From: Flavobacteriales bacterium
Lineage (GTDB): Bacteria; Bacteroidota; Bacteroidia; Flavobacteriales; Parvicellaceae
Length of the DNA stretch: 6,378 nucleotides
Reading direction: 5' to 3'
Assembly (NCBI GenBank): GCA_014239715.1
Contig: JAAZYJ010000119.1
Span: 1-6,378, forward strand
Under the pieces are notes generated by a model. That model saw only the letters and a program-made list of their open reading frames with translations. It was not told the DNA's origin and made no database searches. Below are positions 1 to 6,356 of the stretch, piece after piece (position 1 is the first letter of the stretch; every line of letters begins with the position of its first letter). Made by a program: the position numbers and the translations under genes.

Positions 1-1119
1 CATTCGACGGCCGGCTATATGGTCTATGCTGAGTATTCTTTCAGGAACGTATTTCAGTATGAAGAGGAAGATGTCTATTGGTGTACTGCGGATATTGGGT
101 GGATCACAGGTCATTCATACATCGTTTACGGACCGCTTTTGGCAGGGGCTACTACACTAATGTTCGAGGGGGTGCCGACATGGCCGGATGCCGGAAGGTT
201 CTGGGAGATCTGCGCCAAGCACCGGGTAAATATTTTTTATACAGCTCCTACGGCAATAAGAGCTTTGCAGGTCTACGACGATTCATTCGTTTCAGACCAC
301 GACCTAAGCTCGTTGAAAGTATTAGGGACAGTTGGTGAACCGATAAATGAAGAGGCCTGGCAGTGGTATCATGAGCTGGTTGGTAAAAAGAAATGTCCAA
401 TTGTGGATACGTGGTGGCAAACAGAGACAGGGGGAATAATGATATCGCCGTTGGCCGGTATTACACCTTTGAAACCGAGCTACGCTACACTTCCTTTACC
501 CGGGATACAACCGTGTTTGATGGACTCTGAGGGCAAAGAGATACAGGGCAACGATGTTCAGGGGAACTTGTGTGTCAAATACCCTTGGCCCAGTATGATA
601 AGAACAACCTGGGGAGACCATGACCGATGTAAGAACGTCTATTTTTCCAGCTACGAAGGGTACTATTTTACGGGTGACGGTTGCAGGAGGGACGCCGACG
701 GAATGTATCGCATTACAGGAAGGGTTGACGATGTGATCAATGTGTCAGGACACAGAATAGGCACTGCCGAAGTGGAAGATGCTTTGGATGAACACAGCAA
801 TGTTGTTGAAGCTGCAGTAGTTGGCTATCCTCACGAGATTAAAGGTCAGGGCATATATGCCTATATCATTTGCTCACCTCCACCTGCTGATGTTGAGATG
901 TTTAGAAAAGAGCTGCTGGCTGTAATTGTTGAGCAGATCGGCCCAATTGCCAAACCGGATAAGATCCAGGTAGTAAATGGATTGCCAAAAACAAGATCAG
1001 GAAAAATAATGCGCAGGATCTTGCGCAAGATAGCGGAAGGAGAAACGGATAACCTCGGAGATACATCAACACTTCTTGATCCGTCTGTTGTTGAAGAAAT
1101 AAAAGCAGGGGCCTTGTAA
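1..1119 (+). CDS. acs: Acetyl-CoA synthetase, C-terminal part (5' end cut by window)
   Basis: AMP-forming acetate-CoA ligase of the ANL superfamily. It activates acetate with ATP to acetyl-AMP and then forms acetyl-CoA in the cytoplasm. The frame is open from base 1 ([14 protein letters not shown]), so the ATG at 19 is an internal Met. The 372 residues present are a bit over half of a usual enzyme of about 640-650, and the P-loop just upstream is missing. Visible motifs, in fragment numbering, are [10 protein letters not shown] (136-145, adenylate/acetate pocket), [13 protein letters not shown] (222-234), the hinge [15 protein letters not shown] (240-254) and [15 protein letters not shown] near the end. 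Lys335 (codon 1003-1005) of that last motif is the catalytic lysine that is reversibly acetylated in well-studied Acs enzymes, so post-translational control is plausible here. The C-terminus is complete, ending at TAA 1117-1119. I see no hairpin terminator after it. Family assignment is very secure. Confidence 0.97.
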   Translation, partial: HSTAGYMVYAEYSFRNVFQYEEEDVYWCTADIGWITGHSYIVYGPLLAGATTLMFEGVPTWPDAGRFWEICAKHRVNIFYTAPTAIRALQVYDDSFVSDHDLSSLKVLGTVGEPINEEAWQWYHELVGKKKCPIVDTWWQTETGGIMISPLAGITPLKPSYATLPLPGIQPCLMDSEGKEIQGNDVQGNLCVKYPWPSMIRTTWGDHDRCKNVYFSSYEGYYFTGDGCRRDADGMYRITGRVDDVINVSGHRIGTAEVEDALDEHSNVVEAAVVGYPHEIKGQGIYAYIICSPPPADVEMFRKELLAVIVEQIGPIAKPDKIQVVNGLPKTRSGKIMRRILRKIAEGETDNLGDTSTLLDPSVVEEIKAGAL

Positions 1120-1132
1120 ATAATGCCTGATT

Positions 1133-1166
1133 TTGGTCTGATAATTCAGTTATAACTGTATTTTTG
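1133..1166 (+). promoter_or_regulatory. Bacteroidota-type promoter (-33 TTG, -7 TAnnTTTG) for the terB-like gene
   Basis: The -7 element TATTTTTG (1159-1166) matches the Bacteroidota consensus TAnnTTTG at every fixed position. A TTG at 1133-1135, within TTTTGG, lies 23 bp upstream, at the long end of the reported spacing. Transcription would then begin around 1171-1174, leaving a leader of about 20 nt before the ATG at 1191. This rules out the in-frame TTG at 1164 as the start, because it is part of the -7 element. The region just before ATG 1191 is A-rich (AAAGGAA), as expected for translation initiation in this phylum. The promoter is inferred from consensus only. Confidence 0.6.
1143..1162. 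promoter_or_regulatory. Palindromic candidate operator in the promoter spacer
   Basis: The core CAGTTATAACTG (1147-1158) is a perfect 12-bp palindrome. The symmetry extends to 20 bp (1143-1162) with one mismatched pair: arm AATTCAGTTA against the reverse complement of the other arm, AATACAGTTA. It has no loop, so it suits a dimeric DNA-binding protein better than an RNA hairpin. It sits inside the -33/-7 spacer and runs into the first four bases of the -7 element, where a bound repressor would block RNA polymerase. The cognate regulator is unknown and no regulator gene is visible in the window. Confidence 0.4.
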
Positions 1167-1190
1167 CACCGTCAATTAAAATCAAAGGAA

Positions 1191-1625
1191 ATGTCGATAG
1201 CAGATGTATTTGAAAGCGGAGAACAAAAGCAAAACAAGGGACACTTCAGAAACCTCGTAATGATCGCAAAAGCTGATGGTGTAGTGGATGATGAGGAGCT
1301 GCAGCTATTGAAGAACATTGCAAGACAGATTGGATTGTCAGATGAGCATTTCGATCAGATCATTGAAAAGCCTGAAGATTACCCGATCAATCCACCTGAG
1401 AATAAGGAGGAGCGTAATGAAAGGTTGTATCATTTGGTGCAAATGGTTTTAGCAGATGAAGGAATTGCCGTTTCTGAAGTGAAAAAGGTTCGGAAATTTG
1501 CTGTTGCATTAGGCTATCCGGTGGATAAAGCGGAAGATGTGGCGGTTAAAGCAACAAGGTCAGTAATTGACGGGGCTGATTTAGATTCTATGTCTTCCAT
1601 GGTAGATGAGATAGTGCTCTCTTAA
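1191..1625 (+). CDS. TerB-like (tellurite resistance TerB / DjlA-type) protein
   Basis: This is a small, probably cytoplasmic, all-helical protein of 144 residues with no signal peptide or membrane segment. It resembles the TerB superfamily: helix, acidic loop AKADGVVDDEE (26-36), helix, then a second copy-like segment QMVLADEGIAVSEVKKVRKFA (84-104). ADG followed by acidic residues is the family hallmark and is thought to bind divalent metal. The rest is rich in Glu, Asp and Lys. I chose ATG 1191 because the alternative in-frame TTG at 1164 lies inside the -7 promoter element and would add nine residues (MHRQLKSKE) unlike the domain. It is a stand-alone gene with its own promoter and no other ter genes nearby, so tellurite resistance is not implied. 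Such single-domain TerB proteins are common in Bacteroidota and their role is unknown. The next gene converges 5 bp downstream. Confidence 0.8.
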   Translation: MSIADVFESGEQKQNKGHFRNLVMIAKADGVVDDEELQLLKNIARQIGLSDEHFDQIIEKPEDYPINPPENKEERNERLYHLVQMVLADEGIAVSEVKKVRKFAVALGYPVDKAEDVAVKATRSVIDGADLDSMSSMVDEIVLS

Positions 1626-1630
1626 CAAAG

Positions 1631-2962
1631 TTACTTCACGCGAACGAACTTGCCTATATCTACTGTGTTAGTAGTTTCATTGACATATTTGTAAAAGTAT
1701 AATCCGGCACTGTATGCACTTAGATCGAGCTGCAAGTGATCGGTTTGGCTTGAAAGTTCGTCAACAAGCTTTCCCTCATTCGATATAATTTGAAGTTTGT
1801 AATTGGTGTTTGCTATATGTTCTTTGTAAAACCAGGCGTTATTGTTTGCTGGATTTGGATAAATGCCATGTCCACCGCTGATGTTGGGAGGAACTGAAAA
1901 GGAGAGGACATACAAGCCGGTAGATCGATCGGAGATCAGTAGTTTTCCTGAAGGGAGCTGGGCATAAACACCCCAAACCCCTTGAAATAGCTCGTCGTTG
2001 ATGCCTGAGAACGAATCATAGTACCCGATTTGCTTCGGGTTACTAAGGTCTCTAACATCATAGATTTGAAGTCCGTCGTTGTAATATGAAACGTAGGCAA
2101 TGCCATCAAAGAACATTACATTGTGAGGTAAGGTTTCGGCACACCATTCGGTTCCAAAAACAGAATGAACATTGATGTCAGACAGGTCAGACACATCAAC
2201 CACTTTCAATTTCTTACCGGCAGTTTCATCGGCCATAATATAGGTTTTTCCATCCTCGCTTAACCAACCGGAATGATTGTATCCCTGTTCTGAATAGCTT
2301 GTCAGTGACCCGATGTTTACAGGTGATGATTCATTCGTGAAATCATATACCCACAGTCCTTCGTTGCCACAGTTGAGATAGGCAGAGTCGTTACGAACGT
2401 AGATGTCGTGAACACGAAACATATTGTAATCATAAACCAGAGTTGGGTCGATAGGGTTGGAAATTGAAAGAACAGTTAGGCCTGGAGTTCCCGGGGGACT
2501 GCAAGCATAGAGCAGCTGTGAAGAATTATCGATGAAGATGTTATGAGCAGTGTTGATCACCGAATCACTATCGTAAACCACATGAACAGAATCAGGAAGG
2601 TAATGCAGGTCTATTACCTGTAGTGTGCTTGGAGCTTGATCGGATACAGCATACAGATATCCATTCAGGTCATGGTAATCCCGATGAACTACATGTCCCT
2701 GGAAATTGCCGGGAACAAAATCGATTTCGATCAGGAGGTCATCCGAGGTGAGTTCGAAAATATGCGCGCCGTTAACTGAACCAATTACCGCATATTCTAT
2801 TCCGTCATGAACAAACCCCCACACCTCGTTGTATTTTATTCCCGCGTTATTGGTGTCAACCCATTCGCCGTCCCAGTGGTTCATCAGAAAAACGTTCATG
2901 CTGTTTTGCGAAAATGAAGACAGACTGATCGGTAGGAACAATATGAAATAAACAAGCTTCAA
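1631..2962 (-). CDS. Secreted LVIVD-repeat / choice-of-anchor B protein with T9SS sorting domain
   Basis: A 443-residue extracellular or cell-surface protein of unknown function. An N-terminal signal peptide (MKLVYFILFLPISLSSFS, residues 1-18) is followed by Gln-Asn, the usual Bacteroidota cleavage context. Residues about 46-355 contain seven repeats of roughly 40 residues (starting near 46, 92, 137, 184, 228, 279 and 328) with cores such as GLWVYDFTNESSPVNIG and GLQIYDVRDLSNPKQIG. These are LVIVD-type repeats expected to fold as a seven-bladed beta-propeller, and the overall pattern fits the choice-of-anchor B family. The C-terminal 76 residues, from YPNPA (368-372) to GKFVRVK, are a type A T9SS sorting domain, so export is by the type IX system with likely removal of this domain. 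The start must be TTG 2962: a stop lies three codons upstream and the next Met (22) would delete the signal peptide. Propeller ligand and role cannot be read from the sequence. Confidence 0.9.
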   Translation of the reverse strand: MKLVYFILFLPISLSSFSQNSMNVFLMNHWDGEWVDTNNAGIKYNEVWGFVHDGIEYAVIGSVNGAHIFELTSDDLLIEIDFVPGNFQGHVVHRDYHDLNGYLYAVSDQAPSTLQVIDLHYLPDSVHVVYDSDSVINTAHNIFIDNSSQLLYACSPPGTPGLTVLSISNPIDPTLVYDYNMFRVHDIYVRNDSAYLNCGNEGLWVYDFTNESSPVNIGSLTSYSEQGYNHSGWLSEDGKTYIMADETAGKKLKVVDVSDLSDINVHSVFGTEWCAETLPHNVMFFDGIAYVSYYNDGLQIYDVRDLSNPKQIGYYDSFSGINDELFQGVWGVYAQLPSGKLLISDRSTGLYVLSFSVPPNISGGHGIYPNPANNNAWFYKEHIANTNYKLQIISNEGKLVDELSSQTDHLQLDLSAYSAGLYFYKYVNETTNTVDIGKFVRVK

Positions 2963-3100
2963 ATACTTCTAACGGGCTAAAGTAATTACAATTGTTGCTA
3001 AGGTATAAATACTTCTTTCAGCAATTTCTATTTTATTTATTCGTTTGTTGAAATCCAAAGGTGAATAAATTCGATTATTTTAGCTTGAAATCTATACTAT
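2963..3100. promoter_or_regulatory. Divergent intergenic region, presumed promoters in both directions
   Basis: This 138-bp AT-rich stretch separates two divergent genes, so it must hold promoters for both or receive none from upstream. I find no exact TAnnTTTG match on either strand. The nearest are TATTTTAG on plus (3076-3083) and TACTTTAG on minus (2984 to 2977), each one base off and without a well-spaced TTG partner. A 10-bp direct repeat AAATACTTCT occurs at 2961-2970 and 3007-3016; the first copy overlaps the minus-strand start codon. Promoter positions are therefore unresolved. Confidence 0.4.
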
Positions 3101-3820
3101 TTGATCAGTACTGTTGTCATAATTCCTACGTATAACGAGAAGGAGAACATCGAGCGCATGTTGCGAACGGTGTTTGCGCTTGCAATGTCATTCGACGTGC
3201 TTGTTGTTGATGATGGTTCGCCGGACGGAACGGCAGCAATTGTTAAGTCGATGCAACAGGAGTTTGAAGGTAGATTGCATATAGTGGAACGGTCTGGAAA
3301 ACAAGGTTTGGGAACAGCATATATCCATGGTTTCAGATGGGCTTTGGAAAGAGATTACGCGTATGTTTTTGAAATGGATGCTGATTTTTCTCACAATCCA
3401 ATGGACCTGGAGAGGTTGTTGAAAGCATGCAGTGAACAAGGGGGAGATATGAGTATTGGATCTCGCTATTGCAAGGGTGGAAAAGTTGAAGATTGGCCGA
3501 TAACCCGATGGATGATGTCTTATTTCGCATCATTCTATGTGCGAACAGTACTATGGATGAACATCAAAGATACAACGGCCGGGTTTAAATGTTATTCCAG
3601 AAAAGTATTGGAGAAGATCGAATTGGATGAGGTCAGATTTGTTGGATACGCATTTCAAATTGAAATGAAATATACGGCATACAAGCTTGGGTTTAAGATC
3701 ATCGAGGTGCCCATTACATTTAAAGATCGGGAGCTGGGACAGTCAAAAATGAGTATGAGTATTTTTAAAGAAGCATTTCTCGGTGTATTCAAAATGCGTC
3801 GAAAAAATATAAAGCAATAA
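3101..3820 (+). CDS. GT2 glycosyltransferase, polyprenol-phosphate-mannose synthase-like (DPM1 type)
   Basis: Predicted to transfer mannose (or another hexose) from a GDP- or UDP-sugar to polyprenyl phosphate, making a lipid-linked sugar donor for envelope glycosylation. The 239 residues match the single-domain DPM1-like length. Visible motifs are VVIIPTYNEKENIE at the N-terminus, VLVVDDGSPDGTA (nucleotide-binding Asp), GKQGLGTAYIHGF, FEMDADFSHNP (the metal-binding DxD), SIGSRYCKGG, DTTAGFKCYSR, and the C-terminal RELGQSKMSMSIFKEA conserved in the family. There is no C-terminal transmembrane pair, so it would act at the inner face of the membrane as a peripheral protein. The start is TTG 3101: an in-frame stop at 3086-3088 allows no ATG or GTG, and translation from TTG gives the expected short lead-in. 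It is the first gene of a tight cluster, 4 bp before dihydroorotase. Sugar specificity is not determinable from sequence. Confidence 0.9.
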   Translation: MISTVVIIPTYNEKENIERMLRTVFALAMSFDVLVVDDGSPDGTAAIVKSMQQEFEGRLHIVERSGKQGLGTAYIHGFRWALERDYAYVFEMDADFSHNPMDLERLLKACSEQGGDMSIGSRYCKGGKVEDWPITRWMMSYFASFYVRTVLWMNIKDTTAGFKCYSRKVLEKIELDEVRFVGYAFQIEMKYTAYKLGFKIIEVPITFKDRELGQSKMSMSIFKEAFLGVFKMRRKNIKQ

Positions 3821-3824
3821 TCGT

Positions 3825-5171
3825 TTGGAAAAGTTGGGTAGGAAATTAATTAAGAACGCCACGATAGTTAACGAAAATGAAATTTTTGTGGGCAACATCC
3901 TTATTGATGGCGAGTATATCAGCCAGGTGGGTGTAGGTGAGATTGAGGTCGGTTCTGACGACGAGGTAATTGATGCAACAGGTTTGTACTGCCTGCCGGG
4001 GGTGATCGATGATCAGGTCCATTTTAGAGAGCCTGGGCTTACGCATAAGGCAGATATTTCTACAGAAAGCAAGGCGGCACTCGCAGGTGGAATTACTTCT
4101 TTCATGGAAATGCCCAATACCATACCGAACACGCTTACTCAGGAGCTGCTTGAAAGAAAATACCGGTTGGCAGAAGAATCATCGTTTGTGAACTATTCAT
4201 TTTTCATGGGTGCTTCAAATGATAATCTGGAAGAGGTGTTGAAGACTGATCCTAAAACGGTTTGCGGAATCAAGGTATTCATGGGCTCGTCTACGGGTAA
4301 TATGCTGGTGGATAACGAGGAGGTGCTGGAGCGACTTTTTAAAGAGTGTAATATGCTTATTGCAACCCATTGCGAGGATGAAATGACAATAAGGGAAAAT
4401 ACAGAGGCGCACAGAGCCAAATACGGAGAAAATGTCCCTGTGGCGTGCCATCCGGATATCAGAAGTGAAGAAGCGTGCTATAAGTCATCTTCAATGGCTG
4501 TTGCTTTGGCAAAAAAGCACAATGCCAGATTACATGTTCTGCATATTTCAACCGAAAAGGAGCTTGGATTATTCGAGGGAGGGCCTGTTGCTGCTAAAAG
4601 GATCACTTCAGAAGCATGCATTCACCACCTGTGGTTCTCTGCTGAAGACTATAAGGAAAAGGGAAATTTTATAAAGTGGAATCCTGCCGTTAAAAGGTCT
4701 TCGGACCGGGATGCGATCATGGATGCCGTACGGAACGACATCATCGATGTGATCGCAACGGATCACGCGCCTCACACAAGGTCGGAAAAGGAAAATAGCT
4801 ATTTCAATGCGCCTTCCGGTGGGCCGCTGGTACAGCACGCATTAGTTGCCATGTTGGAGCATTATCACAATGGGAAAATATCGCTAGAAAAATTGGTTGA
4901 GAAAATGAGTCACGCTGTGTCTGATTGTTTCAGCATCGAAAAAAGAGGATACATTCGTTCCGGGTATTTTGCTGATCTTGTTTTGGTTGATCTGGATTCG
5001 CCGTGGAAAGTGACTGCTGAAAACGTGTTGTATAAATGTGGTTGGAGCCCTTTTGACGGGGCCTCGTTTAGAAGCGAAGTAAAGAAAGTTTTTGTTAATG
5101 GACGCCTGGGGTACTGTGATGGAGAAGTTTCTGAATCGCGCTTGGTAAGGCGCTTAACTTTTGACCGATGA
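3825..5171 (+). CDS. pyrC: Dihydroorotase (amidohydrolase superfamily)
   Basis: Catalyses the reversible cyclisation of N-carbamoyl-aspartate to dihydroorotate, the third step of de novo pyrimidine synthesis, in the cytoplasm. Its 448 residues fit class I dihydroorotases. The N-terminal beta-sandwich strand is LIKNATIVNENEIFVG. The metal-site residues in order are D62-x-Q64-x-H66 followed by FREPG, K150 in GIKVFMGSSTGNM (carboxylated lysine position), H182 in ATHCED, H240 in HVLHIST and D313 in IATDHAPHT. Q64 replaces the first His of the usual HxH pair; I recall the same DDQVHFREPG string in other Bacteroidota dihydroorotases, so this may be a lineage trait. The C-terminus has GYFADLVLVDLDSPW and LYKCGWSPFDG, also typical. 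No ATG or GTG start is available after the stop at 3810-3812; the start is TTG 3825 or, three codons in, TTG 3834. It overlaps the next gene by ATGA. An allantoinase or hydantoinase is less likely. Confidence 0.92.
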   Translation: MEKLGRKLIKNATIVNENEIFVGNILIDGEYISQVGVGEIEVGSDDEVIDATGLYCLPGVIDDQVHFREPGLTHKADISTESKAALAGGITSFMEMPNTIPNTLTQELLERKYRLAEESSFVNYSFFMGASNDNLEEVLKTDPKTVCGIKVFMGSSTGNMLVDNEEVLERLFKECNMLIATHCEDEMTIRENTEAHRAKYGENVPVACHPDIRSEEACYKSSSMAVALAKKHNARLHVLHISTEKELGLFEGGPVAAKRITSEACIHHLWFSAEDYKEKGNFIKWNPAVKRSSDRDAIMDAVRNDIIDVIATDHAPHTRSEKENSYFNAPSGGPLVQHALVAMLEHYHNGKISLEKLVEKMSHAVSDCFSIEKRGYIRSGYFADLVLVDLDSPWKVTAENVLYKCGWSPFDGASFRSEVKKVFVNGRLGYCDGEVSESRLVRRLTFDR

Positions 5172-5770
5172 TTCGCCCCGGACTCCTGTTTGTCTTGATT
5201 TTATTGGTGTCCTGTAGTGCAGATAACGACGCGGTTGAAGCGCCTGACTCACTGATCTCACCGGAAAGAATGGCTGATATCATTGTAGATATCAATCTGG
5301 TTGAAGCTCAGCTGACGGAAGTGCAATTCTTGCAGAGCATAATAAAAGACAGTGTCCAATCGTATTACTCCGGGTTATTTACGAAACACAATATTACACA
5401 AGAGCAGCTTAATGAAAATCTTGCGTACTATGTTACCGAAGGGGTTGTAATGGATAGCATTTATGAAGATGCGCTGGCTATTTTAACGGATATGGAGAAA
5501 GACTTTGAGCACGTTAAAATGCCAATTAATGATCTGTCGCATATTTCCAGTGATGAAATGAAAAAGCTACTTATGGATTCTGCTGTGCTGGGGTTGATCA
5601 GCAATGCTGATATTGTTTTTCCCGTTAAACATGATTCTATACTGAGGTATTATAGGATAAATCAGCACCTGTTAGACTCCATGGACATTGGCTTTAGACG
5701 TTTTGGGGTGTCTCTGAATTTTTATGTTGGTAATGAAAAGAGGATGAGCAAATTCATGCAGACGCTGTAA
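5168..5770 (+). CDS. DUF4296-type lipoprotein
   Basis: A 200-residue envelope lipoprotein of unknown function. The signal peptide MIRPGLLFVLILLVSC ends in lipobox L13-V14-S15-C16, so Cys16 would be lipidated. The following SADND is acidic and partly resembles the export signals that send some Bacteroidota lipoproteins to the outer surface, but this is a weak hint. The segment from about residue 27 (PDSLISPERMADIIVDINLVEAQ) through about 115 has the DUF4296 pattern: a Pro/Ile-rich start, an amphipathic helix with Asp and Glu-Ala, then helices around YYSGLFTKHNITQEQLNENLAYY. The rest, to residue 200, is unassigned. The ATG overlaps the dihydroorotase stop (ATGA, 5168-5171), implying translational coupling. 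I recall DUF4296 genes next to dihydroorotase and the DPM1-like gene in other Bacteroidota, which supports the assignment but does not explain the role. Confidence 0.8.
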   Translation: MIRPGLLFVLILLVSCSADNDAVEAPDSLISPERMADIIVDINLVEAQLTEVQFLQSIIKDSVQSYYSGLFTKHNITQEQLNENLAYYVTEGVVMDSIYEDALAILTDMEKDFEHVKMPINDLSHISSDEMKKLLMDSAVLGLISNADIVFPVKHDSILRYYRINQHLLDSMDIGFRRFGVSLNFYVGNEKRMSKFMQTL

Positions 5771-5773
5771 TTT

Positions 5774-5778
5774 TAGGA
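5774..5778 (+). promoter_or_regulatory. Possible ribosome binding site supporting the GTG start
   Basis: TAGGA ends 8 nt before GTG 5787, a normal Shine-Dalgarno distance. A second purine run, AAAGGA (5780-5785), lies too close to help. An ATG at 5785 is out of frame and hits a stop after three codons. Many Bacteroidota genes do not use Shine-Dalgarno pairing, so this is modest support only. Confidence 0.3.
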
Positions 5779-5786
5779 CAAAGGAT

Positions 5787-6356
5787 GTGTATTTAGGGTT
5801 TGAGAAAATAAAAGGTTGTGATGCCAAGATATTGGATTTTTGGAAGTGGGCATGCTCAGATATCATCATCCCTTCAAACAGGGATTATTTTGCCTTGTTC
5901 CTGATCGCAGACGCCTTAGGTCTTACTAAAATGCCAAGGATCTATTGGGAAAACTCGGACCTGCGTTATCGAAAGAAAAAGATCAGTATAAAAACATCTG
6001 CTTTTGTTGAGCACTGGAAACAAAAGAGACCAAAAAGATTGTCTTTTGATATCGCGCCTAAAAAGGGAATTGATGCGTCAACAGCAGAAAGTTTGACTTA
6101 TCGGAACAGGCATCCGGAGATCTATATTTTTGCTGTCCTTAACGAAAAGGAATTGCGTAAAATTGATGTCCTTGATCTGGATCAATGGCAGCTTTATATC
6201 GTGCGTACAGAGGCTCTCGATAACCTTCATTATGACACAAAGAAGCTGGGGATCCGGGCGTTGAACAGACTGGCTAGTCCTGTGCATTATTCGCGGGTTA
6301 AACCAATTTTAGATGATATCATAGAACTTGATCTGGGCGAGGGGCTTGTCTTATGA
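5787..6356 (+). CDS. Uncharacterised protein resembling a degenerate PD-(D/E)XK nuclease-like family
   Basis: A 189-residue soluble protein with no signal peptide. It follows the layout of a widespread hypothetical family I know from memory: N-terminal GFEKIKGCDAKILDFWKWACSDI, a helix like NRxxxAEFLVAxALG, a W-x-x-xD strand then IEVKSxAYLxxWxQ, a DVYVFAV strand, and a late DVxQWxFYVV. Here these read NRDYFALFLIADALG (31-45), YWENSDLRYRKKK then ISIKTSAFVEHWKQ (66-79), EIYIFAVLNE (111-120) and LDLDQWQLYIVR (129-140). In relatives, Glu of AEF and the Glu-x-Lys pair with an upstream Asp look like a PD-(D/E)XK nuclease site. Here the first Glu is Leu37 and the second is Ser67, while Asp58 and Lys69 remain, so catalysis is doubtful. 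Start GTG 5787 is the only usual start codon between the in-frame stop at 5745-5747 and the first family-like residues. It lies 16 bp after the lipoprotein gene, probably in the same operon. Family match fair; function unknown. Confidence 0.65.
   Translation: MYLGFEKIKGCDAKILDFWKWACSDIIIPSNRDYFALFLIADALGLTKMPRIYWENSDLRYRKKKISIKTSAFVEHWKQKRPKRLSFDIAPKKGIDASTAESLTYRNRHPEIYIFAVLNEKELRKIDVLDLDQWQLYIVRTEALDNLHYDTKKLGIRALNRLASPVHYSRVKPILDDIIELDLGEGLVL

Noticed and set aside
1120..1158. Rho-independent terminator after acs
   Set aside because: The only symmetric element (1147-1158) has no loop and no T-tract that is not also part of the promoter. It fits a DNA-binding site better.
1164..1190. TTG at 1164 as an upstream start for the terB-like gene
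   Set aside because: It overlaps the -7 promoter element TATTTTTG (1159-1166), so the transcript should begin downstream of it. ATG 1191 gives the natural domain start.
1164..1625. Tellurite resistance locus
   Set aside because: Only a lone TerB-like domain is present, with no terC, terD, terZ or similar neighbours. Stand-alone TerB-like proteins are widespread and not tied to tellurite.
3091..3103. -7 promoter element in TACTATTTG before the glycosyltransferase
   Set aside because: The TA-to-TTTG spacing is three bases instead of two, and transcription from it would begin inside the coding sequence.
3188..3533. Minus-strand open frames across the glycosyltransferase gene
   Set aside because: They are shadows of the plus-strand gene; their translations show no family motifs or plausible start context.
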